Assembly: GCF_946479755.1 (NCBI RefSeq)
Contig: NZ_CAMLHC010000031.1
Location: 30,400-94,399, forward strand
Direction of reading: 5' to 3'
Length of the DNA stretch: 64,000 bases
Origin: an uncultured Chitinophaga sp.
Lineage (GTDB): Bacteria; Bacteroidota; Bacteroidia; Chitinophagales; Chitinophagaceae
This document shows, piece after piece, positions 47,221-57,369 of this stretch. The notes beneath the pieces are model-generated. The model searched no databases. It was not told where the DNA came from and worked only from the letters and a program-made list of their open reading frames with translations. A program made the position numbers and the translations under genes. The first letter of the stretch is position 1. Each line of letters begins with the position of its first letter.

Positions 47221-50200
47221 TACCGGTGGCTTTTAGCCGTCAGCATATCTTCTATAAAGGTGATGGTGTCTAAATCCGGCCGGGCAGTAAAAATACCGTA
47301 GTTGCCGTTGTTCCGGATGCCGCGCACAAAGCAGTAGATCACACCGCCAAAGTGTTTGTGGTAATCGAAATCAGGTAACCTGCTTTCGAGGTATTTTTTT
47401 ACAGCCACCGTGTAGATAAGATATTGCAGGTGGTAGTTATTGTCATTCATGGCGGCTGCCAGCGCTGCGGGCGCGTAATCTTCCACGCTGCCGCCCAGGT
47501 AGTTGGACTTCCAGTCGAGGATATAATACCGGTGATGGTGCTCAAAGAACAGGTCTATCTTCCCGTTCATGATGCCTTCCAGTTCCTGGTTCCTGTCTTC
47601 CGAAAAACGTTTCACCGTTACCGTTAATTCATTGTCGGAAAGGGTATTAAGCATATTGGCACGGAAAAGTGGTACCGGGAAATCGAATTCCAGCTCGGCC
47701 AGGCGCTTATGTTTGCTCACGGACGCCAGCTGCAGGCTGGTTTTGCCGACTTTAATCTGCGTATGCATCACGTGCTGCAGCAGTTCCAGCAGCATCGGCT
47801 GGTACACTTCTTCCTGCCCCGGTACAAAACGGGCAATGGCTTCCGTGATCCAGTAATCCCACTGACTATCATCCGAGAAGTTGACGTTTTCGAAGATAAA
47901 GTGCAGCAGATTACCGGTCTTGGCACCTTTACGCAGGGTGTTGAAGATAAAGTTATCGTATTCGTTTTCCTGCTGGGCGCTGCGGATACGGGGCTTCTGC
48001 TCCGGTTTGGCGGCCAGCATGGTATAACTCATCTTGCGCCAGTTTTCCTCCCGCAGGAAGAACGACACCGGTGCATTACCGGCATTCCTGTTGGGCGCCA
48101 GCTTACTTTTGCGGTAACGTTGTTCCGGCTCCTGTGGCAGGGTGTCTTTGATCTCTATGAGCGCCGGGTCTGGCGGATAATGCCGGAACGCGTCCATAAA
48201 CCGGGTAAAGGACGATTTATTATTGCTCGTGTTATTGAACAGATAACATTTATAGACTGCGCGGGTGATGGCCACATAAATGAGCCGCCGGTCTTCCTGC
48301 TCCTGCTGCCGTGTTTGTGCGGCTTTCTGTTCGGGAGAAACCCTTTTGGCTTCCGCATTGATATAGTCGCCGGTATCCGGATCACGGAAGCTGAGAAAAT
48401 CACTATCTGCATTCCGGAAATCCAGGTAAGGCGCCAGTACGATACGGTAGTCGAGGCCTTTACTTTTGTGAATGGTGACGATATTCACCGCTTCTTCATC
48501 GCTTTCCACCCGCTGGGTATACTCATCCCCTTCCACCGGCATCCCGTCGATACCGCGTTTCAGCCACGAGATCAGGTCGCGCATGGACAGGTTTTTGCGG
48601 TTCTGCACCTGGTGCACCAGCTCTGCCAGTTGATACAGGTTGGTGATGGCGCGTTCGCCGTTTTTGGAGTGATCGCCCAGCAGTACGCTGCGCACGCCGA
48701 AATCGGCGATAAACGTCATCAGGGCGGTATAAGCGCCATTGTCCTGCCACAGCGTATGGTAGTGGCCAAAGCGGGTGAGGGCTATTTCATCGTCAAGGTT
48801 CAGAATGTCCTGCACGCTGAAACCGGTAAACGGCGATAACAGCGCCCGGTTGATGGTAGAGCGTTCCGGCGTTTCCATAGCCTCCAGCAGGTACAGTACA
48901 TCCAGTGCTTCGGCGGTATTCAGGACTTTGGTATCATCAATGGTAACCGCCGGGATGCCCAGCTGGGCCAGCTTTTGTTTGATGTCTCTGCCCTCTTTGC
49001 CGGTGCGCACCAGTATGCCGATGTCTGATGGGGTGATCTCCAGCGTTTTATCTTTGACGATTTTATAAGCCGGATCGAGCAGCAGCTGCGCTACCTGTGC
49101 TGCCACGGCGCCGGCAATGATATCTTTGTTTTTACAGTTGAAAATGGTAATGGGCACCTCTTTCTCCTCGTTATGGTAGAGGAAACCTTTGCTGCTTTCT
49201 TCCGGCGCCATTACATCGATGTACTGGATACTGTCTTTTTCGCCGGCGAATTCAAACGTATCGAAATCGGGCGTGGGCTTAAAGAAGGCATTCATGGCCG
49301 CGATCAGGTTCTCCGACGAACGGTAGTTGTGGTTCATGTCGTAGAGATGCTTTACGCTGTTGCGGGCATCGAAGTAAGTGAAGATGTCCGCTTTCCGCCA
49401 TGCATAAATGCTTTGCTTGGGATCGCCGATATAAAACAGGATGGTGTCTTCACCGAAAGCGCTGTTGAAGATCTCGTACTGCTGCCGGTCCGTGTCCTGG
49501 AATTCATCCACAAACACAGCTTTGTATTTGTTGCGCAGCGATGCTACCAGGCCCGGGTTCTCCTTTTGAACTAACGCCATGTTCAGATGACTGATCAGGT
49601 CATCGTAGTTCAACATGTTGCTGTGCTGTTTGTAGGCTTTTACGCCTTCGGCGACTTCCTGTATCGCCAGGCAGTTCAGTTGCCGGCGAATAGTGTCGAT
49701 ATGCGCGCCGATCATCTCCCCGAAACTTTCCTGTGCGTCTATCAGTTCCAGTATCTCAGGGAAAAGTTCTTTGATATATCCCGACCCTCTCCTTTTTTGG
49801 ATGATGGCGGCGAATTCGTCCGGTTTATCTATCAGCGGCAGGATATCCTTTCTGGCGTTGGCTTTGGTGTTACAGGCGTTGACCAGGTCTTCCCTGTGCT
49901 GAAGGATGTATTCATGCAGGGCTGTCTCTGCTGCCGTTTGTTGCTGACGGATATTGTCCAGCTCATCCAGCCAGCTTTGCTGCTGTGCTGCAGAGATGTT
50001 ATAGCGCTCCCATGGCTGGTAGCCCAGGTATTTTTTTCCGCTGAGATGTTCCTGCAATACTTTCTGGATATCGCTGCGCATACTCTCCCGCCACAGCATC
50101 TGCAGCATAACGGGATGCAGGGTGGTGATATGCGTACGCCAGAATTTATTCAGTTCGTTTTCAATGATGGGGGTAGTATCGGGCACCATCTCTGCGCCGA

Positions 50201-50630
50201 AGAGCTGGTCGGTTTCAAAGGCAAACTCATTCAGCGTTTGCTGGCAGAAGCTGTGAATGGTGAGTACAGAAGTCTCGTCGAGCAGCAGTACCGCGTCGCG
50301 CAGGCGGTGGTTGACTTCAATGGCGCCCCATTGCTCTACCGCCTGTAGTACCAGGTTCACGATGGTATCGTCGTCCACGGGGTTACCGAAGCTCACGGTG
50401 TAAGCTTTGCGGATAAAGAGCCGGATACGGTCTTCCAGCTCCGCTACCGCGGCTTTGGTAAACGTTACCATCAGGATGTCTTTCACCGAGAGCTGTTTTT
50501 CCAGGATAAGACGCAGCACCAGCACCGCGATGGAATATGTCTTCCCCGTGCCGGCACTGGCTTCTATCAGGTTACTCCCTTCCAGTGGTACTTCAGTCGC
50601 TACGAAATGTTGATATCTGTTCTCCGTCAT
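47217..50630 (-). CDS. recB: RecBCD exonuclease V beta subunit (RecB)
   Basis: A 1137-residue UvrD-type helicase/nuclease. Walker A IEASAGTGKTYS lies at residues ~22-33, motif II VDEFQDTDRQ near 376, GDPKQSIYAWR, and motif V region TIHKSKGLDYRIV. The C-terminal nuclease domain has ILDWKSNYLGG, the D-x-K catalytic pair. It is the last gene of a recD-recC-recB operon, starting 3 nt after recC stops. With RecC and RecD it processes double-strand breaks for recombination. Confidence 0.95.
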   Translation of the reverse strand: MTENRYQHFVATEVPLEGSNLIEASAGTGKTYSIAVLVLRLILEKQLSVKDILMVTFTKAAVAELEDRIRLFIRKAYTVSFGNPVDDDTIVNLVLQAVEQWGAIEVNHRLRDAVLLLDETSVLTIHSFCQQTLNEFAFETDQLFGAEMVPDTTPIIENELNKFWRTHITTLHPVMLQMLWRESMRSDIQKVLQEHLSGKKYLGYQPWERYNISAAQQQSWLDELDNIRQQQTAAETALHEYILQHREDLVNACNTKANARKDILPLIDKPDEFAAIIQKRRGSGYIKELFPEILELIDAQESFGEMIGAHIDTIRRQLNCLAIQEVAEGVKAYKQHSNMLNYDDLISHLNMALVQKENPGLVASLRNKYKAVFVDEFQDTDRQQYEIFNSAFGEDTILFYIGDPKQSIYAWRKADIFTYFDARNSVKHLYDMNHNYRSSENLIAAMNAFFKPTPDFDTFEFAGEKDSIQYIDVMAPEESSKGFLYHNEEKEVPITIFNCKNKDIIAGAVAAQVAQLLLDPAYKIVKDKTLEITPSDIGILVRTGKEGRDIKQKLAQLGIPAVTIDDTKVLNTAEALDVLYLLEAMETPERSTINRALLSPFTGFSVQDILNLDDEIALTRFGHYHTLWQDNGAYTALMTFIADFGVRSVLLGDHSKNGERAITNLYQLAELVHQVQNRKNLSMRDLISWLKRGIDGMPVEGDEYTQRVESDEEAVNIVTIHKSKGLDYRIVLAPYLDFRNADSDFLSFRDPDTGDYINAEAKRVSPEQKAAQTRQQEQEDRRLIYVAITRAVYKCYLFNNTSNNKSSFTRFMDAFRHYPPDPALIEIKDTLPQEPEQRYRKSKLAPNRNAGNAPVSFFLREENWRKMSYTMLAAKPEQKPRIRSAQQENEYDNFIFNTLRKGAKTGNLLHFIFENVNFSDDSQWDYWITEAIARFVPGQEEVYQPMLLELLQHVMHTQIKVGKTSLQLASVSKHKRLAELEFDFPVPLFRANMLNTLSDNELTVTVKRFSEDRNQELEGIMNGKIDLFFEHHHRYYILDWKSNYLGGSVEDYAPAALAAAMNDNNYHLQYLIYTVAVKKYLESRLPDFDYHKHFGGVIYCFVRGIRNNGNYGIFTARPDLDTITFIEDMLTAKSHRY

Positions 50631-50633
50631 CGT

Positions 50634-53600
50634 TTACGCGTAATAGTCAGGAAAGATTTCAGCCAGCGGCACAATGAGCTGTTCGCACAGTTGTTTGTAC
50701 TCAGCCAATACGGCTTCATCGCTGAAAAATCCTTTTTCGTATTCCTGGAGGATATAATTATCGTTACAAGGGAACTGATAATTATTCAGTTTTTTCTCCA
50801 CCAGGTCATCAAATGATTTGCTGTCAAGGTCCGGCAGGTCTTTAGGCACGGTGCCGAAATCAGGATAAAACGGAACAATCTTGTTAAACCCCGATTTATA
50901 TATGTTCATCAACTCCCTTAAACGGCTATACGCCGCTTCCCTGGAAATTTTTGATGCATTGAATATCGCTTCTTTTTTAGCGCCGGAGATATACTGCATC
51001 CCTTTTACCACTCCGGAGGCAACACCTGCCAGGTAACGTACATAGGCCTCTACCATGTATTTGGTCTCGTTCCTTGACCAGGATATTTGCAGCAGCTGGT
51101 CGTTATACACATTGCTGATCGTGCCTTTTAGCAGCGTGCCGTCAATGTCTGTTTCAAAGGAGACTTTTTGCTCGGGGCTGCCCTGTGTGGCGTTTTCATA
51201 CAGCGTACGAACGGGATGTACCCGCTCTTCTACCTGCTGAATGGCTACAAAGGCCATATTGTTGAGCGGTAGCTGCCCTTTTTTAACCAGCCTTTTCTGT
51301 AAGGTACGTTTATCCGCTTCCGTTACCGGTAACAGCTGATTTTTAATGCTCCATTGCTGGAGGTTATCGAGACTGAACAGCTCTGTATCGCTGAGCAGTA
51401 TTTGTTCGTCGTTATAGTAAATGCCCAGTACCTTATTGTAATACGCTTTGAACGGATTTTTGAAAAAGCTCACCAGCTCATCCAGGGTTACTTCATCGAA
51501 GGTGACCGGGTCGATTTTTTTCTGTTGGTTGATGACCGCCTTTCCTGCGTCCTGGTACCGGTTCAGGTAACTATACAGGCGGTCATTGCCCATGCTGTAT
51601 TTGCGGCTGAAGCCCTGTAGTGGCTGCTGTGTGATCAGCAGGTCCCGTACTTTTTCTGCGCCGTCTTTCACGCCGGAGATAATATAATCTACCAGCTCGT
51701 CTACCAGCGCAGACGGGGGCAACGGCGTATTGTCTTTGGCATTGCGTCCTACATAGCTGATGTAGAGGTATTGCTGTGCGGATAGTACTGTTTCGAGGAA
51801 CAGGTGTTTGTCGTTTTCTTTCACGTTACGGTCTCCGCGCTGCCATTGTTTTTCCATCAGGTTGAAGCTTGACTTGATCTCCCGGCGGGGGAACTTATCG
51901 AAGTTGAGTCCCATGAGCGCCACCACTTTGAAGGGGATACTACGCATAGGGATCAACGAACAGAAGGTGATGCCGCCGTTGACAAACAGGCCTGCGCGGG
52001 TGCTTCCGGTGAGGGCCTGCAACAGGCTGTGGCTGAACACTTCGAAGGCTACCGGTTCCTGCATGTAGTCATTCAGGGAATGGTAGTCGGTCAGTTGTTT
52101 GATGAGCGCGTTATAGTCTTCGTCTACTTCTTCCTGTTGTTCAAAGACCAGGTTATGGACTACCTGCTCGGTATATTTCACCCAGTCGGCGATGCTGCGT
52201 AGTTTTTTCCGTTCTTCTATAGACGCCATGAGTACTTCCGCAAAGTGGCAGAAGCGGATGGTTTCATGTGCGTCGCTGCCTTCCTGTACATCCAGGGGAA
52301 AGAAGCTGTCGTCGCCGTAGCCGTATTCTTCTTCCCCGCTCATACAGATGCCGTACATGATACGTTGTATGCCATAGCGCCAGCTGACGAAATGCGTTTC
52401 TTCCGATTTTTTGCCTTCTATACCGAAACGGATATTGGCGGCCTCCACGATGCTGCGAAGGCGTACCGGGTCGTTGAGCCCAAAACGGTTACGGATATAG
52501 GAAAAGTCCAGCAGCTGCATGACGGCTTCGGCGGTGAAGTTGTCTTCATTGATGGTGAGCAGCGCATAGAGGGCGTTGAAAAGGTTGTCGTTGTCGGTAT
52601 AACTTTCATCCGCAATGGTGTAGCGGAATTTGTAGGGCGCGTTGTTGAATACCGCTTTGATATAGGGTGCGTAGGCGTCGATATCGCTGACCATCACCAC
52701 AATATCACGGGGCGAAAGATATTCCTGCCGTTGGTCTACCAGGTGAACGAGGTAGTTGTACAGCACTTCCACTTCCCTGGCGATGGTATAGCAGGAATTG
52801 ATGGTAACGGAACCGTCCTGTATATCTTCCAGGCTGAGGAGGTGACGGTGATCGGTGGCGGCGGTGAAAATGTCATGCTGTACTTTGTGCAGCAGGGAGT
52901 CCGGTATCGGTTCTTCGATGCCTATCTCTTCAAAGGCGTTAATGAAAGCGTCGTACTGGAAAAACAGGCCGAAGGTGTTCTGTATCACGCGGCCCCAGCC
53001 GGTGAGCAGGGCGTTGCCGACATTCCGCGGGTCGCTGGATTTCTGCTCTTCCAGCCCTTTCTGCCGCCAGCGGGCCAGCTGTTTTTCGCTTTTATCATCA
53101 AACCAGTACACCACCGGCGCCGGGTTGATGATATGGAAATGGATATCTATGTAAGAAGATAGTTCGTGTAAAATTTTGATGTGGTAAGCCGTGATGATAG
53201 ACAGTCCAAAGAGATGCACCGAAGGCATTTTGTTGCCCAGGCCGGCATGAGGTCCTTTATAGAAAAGGGTTTCGAGGATATAGTTGCCCACCAGTGTTTT
53301 ATCGGGGAGAGCGCTGCCGGAAACAGCTTTTACCTTGGCCCAGAGCCAGGCCTGCCATTCGTCGTCTTTCAGTGAGGCCGGGTTTGCCTGGCTCCATTCT
53401 TTGATCATCTCCGGGCGGTATACCTGGTACTGGTCGAATAAGTCGGCTACTTTCTCTGCCAGGCCCATGCGTTTCAGTTCACTCTCTCCTTCCCCCTCGT
53501 TGAAGTAGGCGGCCACTTCGGGGTACTTCTCTGCAAATTCAGATTCTCCCATCAGCTTGAACAGCAGCCAGCTGAGGTTCTGTGGGGAGAGCACCTGTGT

Positions 53601-53840
53601 GAAGGGACCTCCCAGCAGCAGGTAGAGATGAAAGAGCAGGTCGTTAGGTTTCATGAACCGGCAGTTGGCGGCGATGCCCATTTTATAGGCAAGCTGCAGT
53701 TTCAGCCAGTTGTTCATCCCTTCCGTCTGGGTGATGATATAATGCGGTTGGAACACGCCGTTGCCTGCGGCTTTCAGATCGTCTGAAAGGCCGGCAGCGA
53801 GACTATTGAGCGAGTTCGAAACCTTTAGATATATAGCCAT
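50634..53840 (-). CDS. recC: RecBCD exonuclease V gamma subunit (RecC)
   Basis: A 1068-residue RecC protein with the inactive helicase-like N-terminus (VSNSLNSLAAGLSDDLK, IITQTEGMNNWLKLQLA, GIAANCRFMKPND), the LHLFGLSIITAYH-type segment (VHLFGLSI near 200), VVMVSDIDAYAPYI, and the late FKVVALMGLNFDKFPR. RecC recognises chi and holds the complex together. It sits 2 nt after recD and 3 nt before recB. Confidence 0.94.
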   Translation of the reverse strand: MAIYLKVSNSLNSLAAGLSDDLKAAGNGVFQPHYIITQTEGMNNWLKLQLAYKMGIAANCRFMKPNDLLFHLYLLLGGPFTQVLSPQNLSWLLFKLMGESEFAEKYPEVAAYFNEGEGESELKRMGLAEKVADLFDQYQVYRPEMIKEWSQANPASLKDDEWQAWLWAKVKAVSGSALPDKTLVGNYILETLFYKGPHAGLGNKMPSVHLFGLSIITAYHIKILHELSSYIDIHFHIINPAPVVYWFDDKSEKQLARWRQKGLEEQKSSDPRNVGNALLTGWGRVIQNTFGLFFQYDAFINAFEEIGIEEPIPDSLLHKVQHDIFTAATDHRHLLSLEDIQDGSVTINSCYTIAREVEVLYNYLVHLVDQRQEYLSPRDIVVMVSDIDAYAPYIKAVFNNAPYKFRYTIADESYTDNDNLFNALYALLTINEDNFTAEAVMQLLDFSYIRNRFGLNDPVRLRSIVEAANIRFGIEGKKSEETHFVSWRYGIQRIMYGICMSGEEEYGYGDDSFFPLDVQEGSDAHETIRFCHFAEVLMASIEERKKLRSIADWVKYTEQVVHNLVFEQQEEVDEDYNALIKQLTDYHSLNDYMQEPVAFEVFSHSLLQALTGSTRAGLFVNGGITFCSLIPMRSIPFKVVALMGLNFDKFPRREIKSSFNLMEKQWQRGDRNVKENDKHLFLETVLSAQQYLYISYVGRNAKDNTPLPPSALVDELVDYIISGVKDGAEKVRDLLITQQPLQGFSRKYSMGNDRLYSYLNRYQDAGKAVINQQKKIDPVTFDEVTLDELVSFFKNPFKAYYNKVLGIYYNDEQILLSDTELFSLDNLQQWSIKNQLLPVTEADKRTLQKRLVKKGQLPLNNMAFVAIQQVEERVHPVRTLYENATQGSPEQKVSFETDIDGTLLKGTISNVYNDQLLQISWSRNETKYMVEAYVRYLAGVASGVVKGMQYISGAKKEAIFNASKISREAAYSRLRELMNIYKSGFNKIVPFYPDFGTVPKDLPDLDSKSFDDLVEKKLNNYQFPCNDNYILQEYEKGFFSDEAVLAEYKQLCEQLIVPLAEIFPDYYA

Positions 53841-53842
53841 GT

Positions 53843-55672
53843 TTAATTTCCTGTTTTGACGTCCGCGGCCTGTGCCAGGAAGCGGGCGGCGATGCCGGAG
53901 GCCCTGGCCACAAAACGTTCTGCGGCGGCGAGGATCACTTCTGCGGAGCCTTGCACGTATACTTTGTTCCGTGCGCGGCTGACCGCGGTATACAACAGCT
54001 CCCTTGTCAGGATGGGCACGTCGGCAGCATCCGGTAGTACCACCAGTACCTGTCCGAATTCAGAGCCCTGGCTTTTGTGGATGGTCATCGCAAAAGCTGT
54101 TTCCGCGAGGGTCAGGTAACCGGGGAGTACGCCTTTAAGTTCGCCGTTACTGTCTTCAAACCAGGCCATCAGCACGCCGTTTTCGTCCGGACGGATGATA
54201 CCGGTATCGCCATTGAACAGCCCGTGTTCATAATAGTTACGGGTGAGGATAATGGGGCGGTTTTCGTAGAAGTCCGCCGTGATCCTGATTTTTCCGTGAT
54301 CATGGAGATATTTCTCGATATCGCGGTTGATGGCGTAAAGGCCTTGTGCACCTTCCCTTACGGCGACGAGCACACGCTGATCGTTGAGTTTGCGGAGGGC
54401 GGTGCGGGTGTCCGGTTCGTTGATAAACGATTCGTAACCGGCGATGAACTTATGGAGCAGCGCTACGTCGCAGGACTGGTCGATGACTACCTGGTCGTCT
54501 GCGCCGGCGGCAAAAAAGCTGCGGATAGCCGGCTGATCGTTCCGGATCAGCGCTTTACTGAATTTGCCGATACCGGTGTGGCCGGTAAACCGGTGGCTGC
54601 GGCGGAGCTCCACAAGATGTTCAAACAGCGGGTGCCGTGATTTTGTTTGCGCCTGCGCTGTGGGTATTTTCCGGTGGTCATTGGAGATGAACCGGTTGAT
54701 CAGTTGTAACCGTTCTGCGGAGAACATATTCAGTTTCTCCTGCGCCTGGCACAGGTCGCCGAAAAGGCTTCCTGCCTCTACGGAGGCCAGCTGGTCTTTG
54801 TCGCCCAGCAGGATAAGGCGTGTCTGCGGGTGGATGGCATCCAGCAGTTTGGCGAAGAGGGCTACGTCTATCATAGAGCACTCATCGATGATAACGACAT
54901 CATAGGTGAGCGGATTTTTTTTGTTGTACCGGAAATACGGACTGTTTTTGATGGATTTGAGCAACCGGTGGATGGTGGACGGGCTCAGTTCCTGGAATTT
55001 CGCTGCAATGGCCGGATCTACCGGAATGGTGGTGTTGCGCAGGCTCTCCGCCATCCTGGCTGCGGCTTTCCCGGTAGGTGCGGCCAGCGCCACTTTGAGG
55101 GCGGGGTCGGTAGCATACAGGATGGCCAGCAGTTTGGCTACGGTAGTGGTTTTACCGGTGCCGGGGCCGCCGGTGATGATGGTAAAGTTGTTTAATACAC
55201 CGGTGATGGCGGCTGCCAGCTGCCAGTCGGCCGGATCGTCGCCGTCGCGGAGGTTGTTGCCTGCGGGAAACAGCTGCCGTATCAGTTCCTGCTGCTGTTC
55301 CAGGAGCGCGGTCCTTTGGGGCAGCAGTTCTTTTTCGGCTGCCAGGAAGTCGTTGATATGTTGCAGGAAGCTGGTTTCGTAGCGGTAGTACCGTTGCAGG
55401 TACAGCCTGTTTTGGAAGAGTACGAAAGGCTGGGTGTCGTTCCCGTTTTTACCCACCAGCGGGATGGTCGTCAGCGGAGCGGGGCCGTTTTCCGGGATCT
55501 GGTAGAATCCCGGCAGGTTTTCCTGTTCTTCGCTGATGGCGTCCAGGTCGAGGCAGATATGTCCCTCACTGAGTTTTTTGGACAGCAGGTAGGCATACGG
55601 CTTCAGGACCGGTACTTCGAAATACTCGGCAAACTGCTGGTGAACATCATTGAGGGTGGTTATATTACGCAT
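53843..55672 (-). CDS. recD: RecBCD exonuclease V alpha subunit (RecD)
   Basis: A 609-residue SF1B helicase from the ATG at 55672; a GTG four codons upstream is possible. Walker A TGGPGTGKTTTVAKLL is near 167, motif II IIDECSMIDV near 270, LLGDKDQLASVEAG, and the C-terminal AMTIHKSQGSEF and YTAVSRARNKV. It is the fast 5'-3' motor of RecBCD. It is the first gene of the operon. Confidence 0.95.
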   Translation of the reverse strand: MRNITTLNDVHQQFAEYFEVPVLKPYAYLLSKKLSEGHICLDLDAISEEQENLPGFYQIPENGPAPLTTIPLVGKNGNDTQPFVLFQNRLYLQRYYRYETSFLQHINDFLAAEKELLPQRTALLEQQQELIRQLFPAGNNLRDGDDPADWQLAAAITGVLNNFTIITGGPGTGKTTTVAKLLAILYATDPALKVALAAPTGKAAARMAESLRNTTIPVDPAIAAKFQELSPSTIHRLLKSIKNSPYFRYNKKNPLTYDVVIIDECSMIDVALFAKLLDAIHPQTRLILLGDKDQLASVEAGSLFGDLCQAQEKLNMFSAERLQLINRFISNDHRKIPTAQAQTKSRHPLFEHLVELRRSHRFTGHTGIGKFSKALIRNDQPAIRSFFAAGADDQVVIDQSCDVALLHKFIAGYESFINEPDTRTALRKLNDQRVLVAVREGAQGLYAINRDIEKYLHDHGKIRITADFYENRPIILTRNYYEHGLFNGDTGIIRPDENGVLMAWFEDSNGELKGVLPGYLTLAETAFAMTIHKSQGSEFGQVLVVLPDAADVPILTRELLYTAVSRARNKVYVQGSAEVILAAAERFVARASGIAARFLAQAADVKTGN

Positions 55673-55771
55673 GTAGCTTCGCACTCTTGAAACGTTGTCA
55701 AAGTACGACTTTTCTGCGTGATGGGGAAGGTCCCGTCACCTGATAATCGGTACTTATATGTAGTGAAAATG

Positions 55772-55978
55772 TCAGTCTTCTTCCGTGACGTTGATTTCGG
55801 CCACGCGGCCAACCTGACCGTCTTCCAGGCGGACTTTGATGCCGCGGGAATGGAAGGGGGCGGAAGTGAGGATATCCTGCACGATGCCGTAGGTGCGTTT
55901 GCCGGTACGCTGGTCTTTTTTGAGGATGATCGCTACTTCCAGGCCTGGGTAAATATCGTTTCGGTTACGTCCGTGCAT
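55772..55978 (-). CDS. ywbE: YwbE-family small protein
   Basis: A 68-residue protein, the complete YwbE (DUF2196) domain: RNDIYPGLEVAIILKKDQRT, GIVQDILTS and HSRGIKVRLEDGQVGRV. Function is not known; the SH3-like strand pattern suggests nucleic-acid or protein binding. It is preceded by its own -7 box that sits inside the slipin terminator. Confidence 0.92.
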   Translation of the reverse strand: MHGRNRNDIYPGLEVAIILKKDQRTGKRTYGIVQDILTSAPFHSRGIKVRLEDGQVGRVAEINVTEED

Positions 55979-55985
55979 AGTTGAA

Positions 55986-56025
55986 AAAATTAGAAAAGAG
56001 TCAACCGCAAAGTTAACTCTTTTCT
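55986..56025 (-). terminator. Intrinsic terminator of the slipin gene
   Basis: On the minus strand AGAAAAGAGT (56025-56016) pairs with ACTCTTTTCT (56001-55992) around a 14-nt loop, followed by AATTTTTTC. It starts 7 nt after the slipin stop codon. Confidence 0.8.
56008..56015 (-). promoter_or_regulatory. -7 box of ywbE inside the slipin terminator loop
   Basis: TAACTTTG on the minus strand is an exact TAnnTTTG match and occupies the loop of the terminator hairpin. Predicted start near 56001, about 23 nt before the ywbE ATG. No clear -33 element. Confidence 0.55.
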
Positions 56026-56031
56026 GAAAAA

Positions 56032-57126
56032 CTATTTGCTGATGAACAGCTGCCGGAGCTGATCTATCAGGACGCCGTTACCGGAGACGCTGATGTTATT
56101 GATTTTTTCTGCGATTTTCTCCACGTATTCCATTTCTTTCAATTTGAACAGCATGGGGTTGTCTTCCATCAGTTTGGCCGTATTGAGCAGGCTCCGGGTG
56201 CTGGCGGTTTCTTCCCTTCTCATGATGGTATTGGCCTGTGCTTTTTTCTCAGCCACCAGTACCTGGTTCATGATGTCTTTCACATCGCCCGGCAGGATGA
56301 TATCCCGGATGCCGAAGCTGGTCACCGTGATGCCCAGCGCTGCTGCGCTGTGGCCGACTGCATCGAGCACGAAGGCTGACAGGGAGTCTTTTTTCTCCAT
56401 CAGATCATCGAAGCCGAGGCCGGCGATATATTCCCGCAGCGCCAGCTGAAAGAGGACATAGAGTTGTTTTTCGTAGTCCTTATTGGCCAGCAGTGCTTTT
56501 TCGATGTCATCTACCCGGTACTGCGCCCAGGCGTTGAGCCGCAGCGCCGCTTTGTCTTTGGTCAGGATTTCCTGTCCGTTGATCTCCAGCTGGCGCAGTC
56601 TCATATCTATTTTGCTGACGAGGATAGAGATATCGTTCTTCCACCAGTAGTAGGTACCGTGAGAGAGGGTGATCTCATATTTACCGTCGATCAGGAGCAC
56701 CGCTTTTTCGTAGTTTTCTACGGTGGTAGACCTTACGAAGGGCGCTACCAGTTTATGGTTCAGCGTGGCGCGGTCAATTTTCTCCGTGATGTTCACTTTG
56801 CTGAGGTCCGCTCTGACGAAGGTGTATTCGATCAGGTTTTTCCAGAAAGTATATCTTCCGGTGGTGAGGACTTGTTTCAGCAAACCGTTTTCGTACAGCA
56901 GTACGATTTCTGTTTCTTTTACGTCGATGACGTGCAGAGCATCGGCCAGGGCTGCATCCTGCAGGAGGATGTTCAGTTCTACCGGTGCGGTGAAAGCTGT
57001 GTTGATGTTATACACTTTCACTTCTTCGCCAAACAGCCAGTGGCTGCCGGTTTTCAGCATACGCAGGTATACGCCTCTTTTGAAGACGAGCCCTATTTCG
57101 TACGCATTGATGATGACCCTTTTCAT
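56032..57126 (-). CDS. Slipin/SPFH (Band-7) family protein linked to the tRNA-like array
   Basis: A 364-residue soluble SPFH protein with no N-terminal membrane anchor. It begins with two or three related strand modules (YEIGLVFKRGVYLRMLKTGSH near 9; EIVLLYENGLLKQVLTTGRY near 73; AVLLIDGKYEITLSHGTYYW near 141) followed by the SPFH core (IDMRLRQLEINGQEILTKD near 173 to about 290) and a helical tail likely to oligomerise. Comparative genomics of RNA-repair systems has linked cytosolic SPFH proteins with RtcB ligase and a tRNA-like RNA. Here a tRNA and tRNA-like array lies directly upstream on the same strand; no RtcB is in the window. A scaffold role for those RNAs is inference. Confidence 0.88.
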   Translation of the reverse strand: MKRVIINAYEIGLVFKRGVYLRMLKTGSHWLFGEEVKVYNINTAFTAPVELNILLQDAALADALHVIDVKETEIVLLYENGLLKQVLTTGRYTFWKNLIEYTFVRADLSKVNITEKIDRATLNHKLVAPFVRSTTVENYEKAVLLIDGKYEITLSHGTYYWWKNDISILVSKIDMRLRQLEINGQEILTKDKAALRLNAWAQYRVDDIEKALLANKDYEKQLYVLFQLALREYIAGLGFDDLMEKKDSLSAFVLDAVGHSAAALGITVTSFGIRDIILPGDVKDIMNQVLVAEKKAQANTIMRREETASTRSLLNTAKLMEDNPMLFKLKEMEYVEKIAEKINNISVSGNGVLIDQLRQLFISK

Positions 57127-57369
57127 TTTTTTTCTGTTTTTGGGTGGATGAAATAATAAAGCCAGGAGTATGTGACTATCCCGTTTTCACGGAAACAACT
57201 TTCACTGCGTGTGTGCGTCTCTGTTATGGCGGAAGGAAGGTAACTGAGAGATACGAACCACGCGCAGGTATACAGCTGTTTGCTGGTGTCCACCGGATTT
57301 GCTGGTGCGCCCTTTTGACGCGGCAGCACAGGCATATAGCCCTGACTTTATGATAGGTGCACTTTTTAT
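57127..57369 (-). other. Structured leader between tRNA-like units and slipin
   Basis: No coding region is evident. A direct repeat TTTGCTGGTG occurs at 57279-57288 and 57298-57307. A T-loop-like string GGTTCGTATC lies within 57248-57260 and is followed by an interrupted stem TCTC-A-GTTA with TAAC-A-GAGA. A small CCGT-GAAA-ACGG hairpin lies near 57181-57192. These look like degenerate tRNA parts or RNA structure leading into the slipin gene. Confidence 0.45.

Noticed and set aside
47709..48839. 376-codon rightward frame inside recB
   Set aside because: Antisense to conserved RecB sequence with no independent support.
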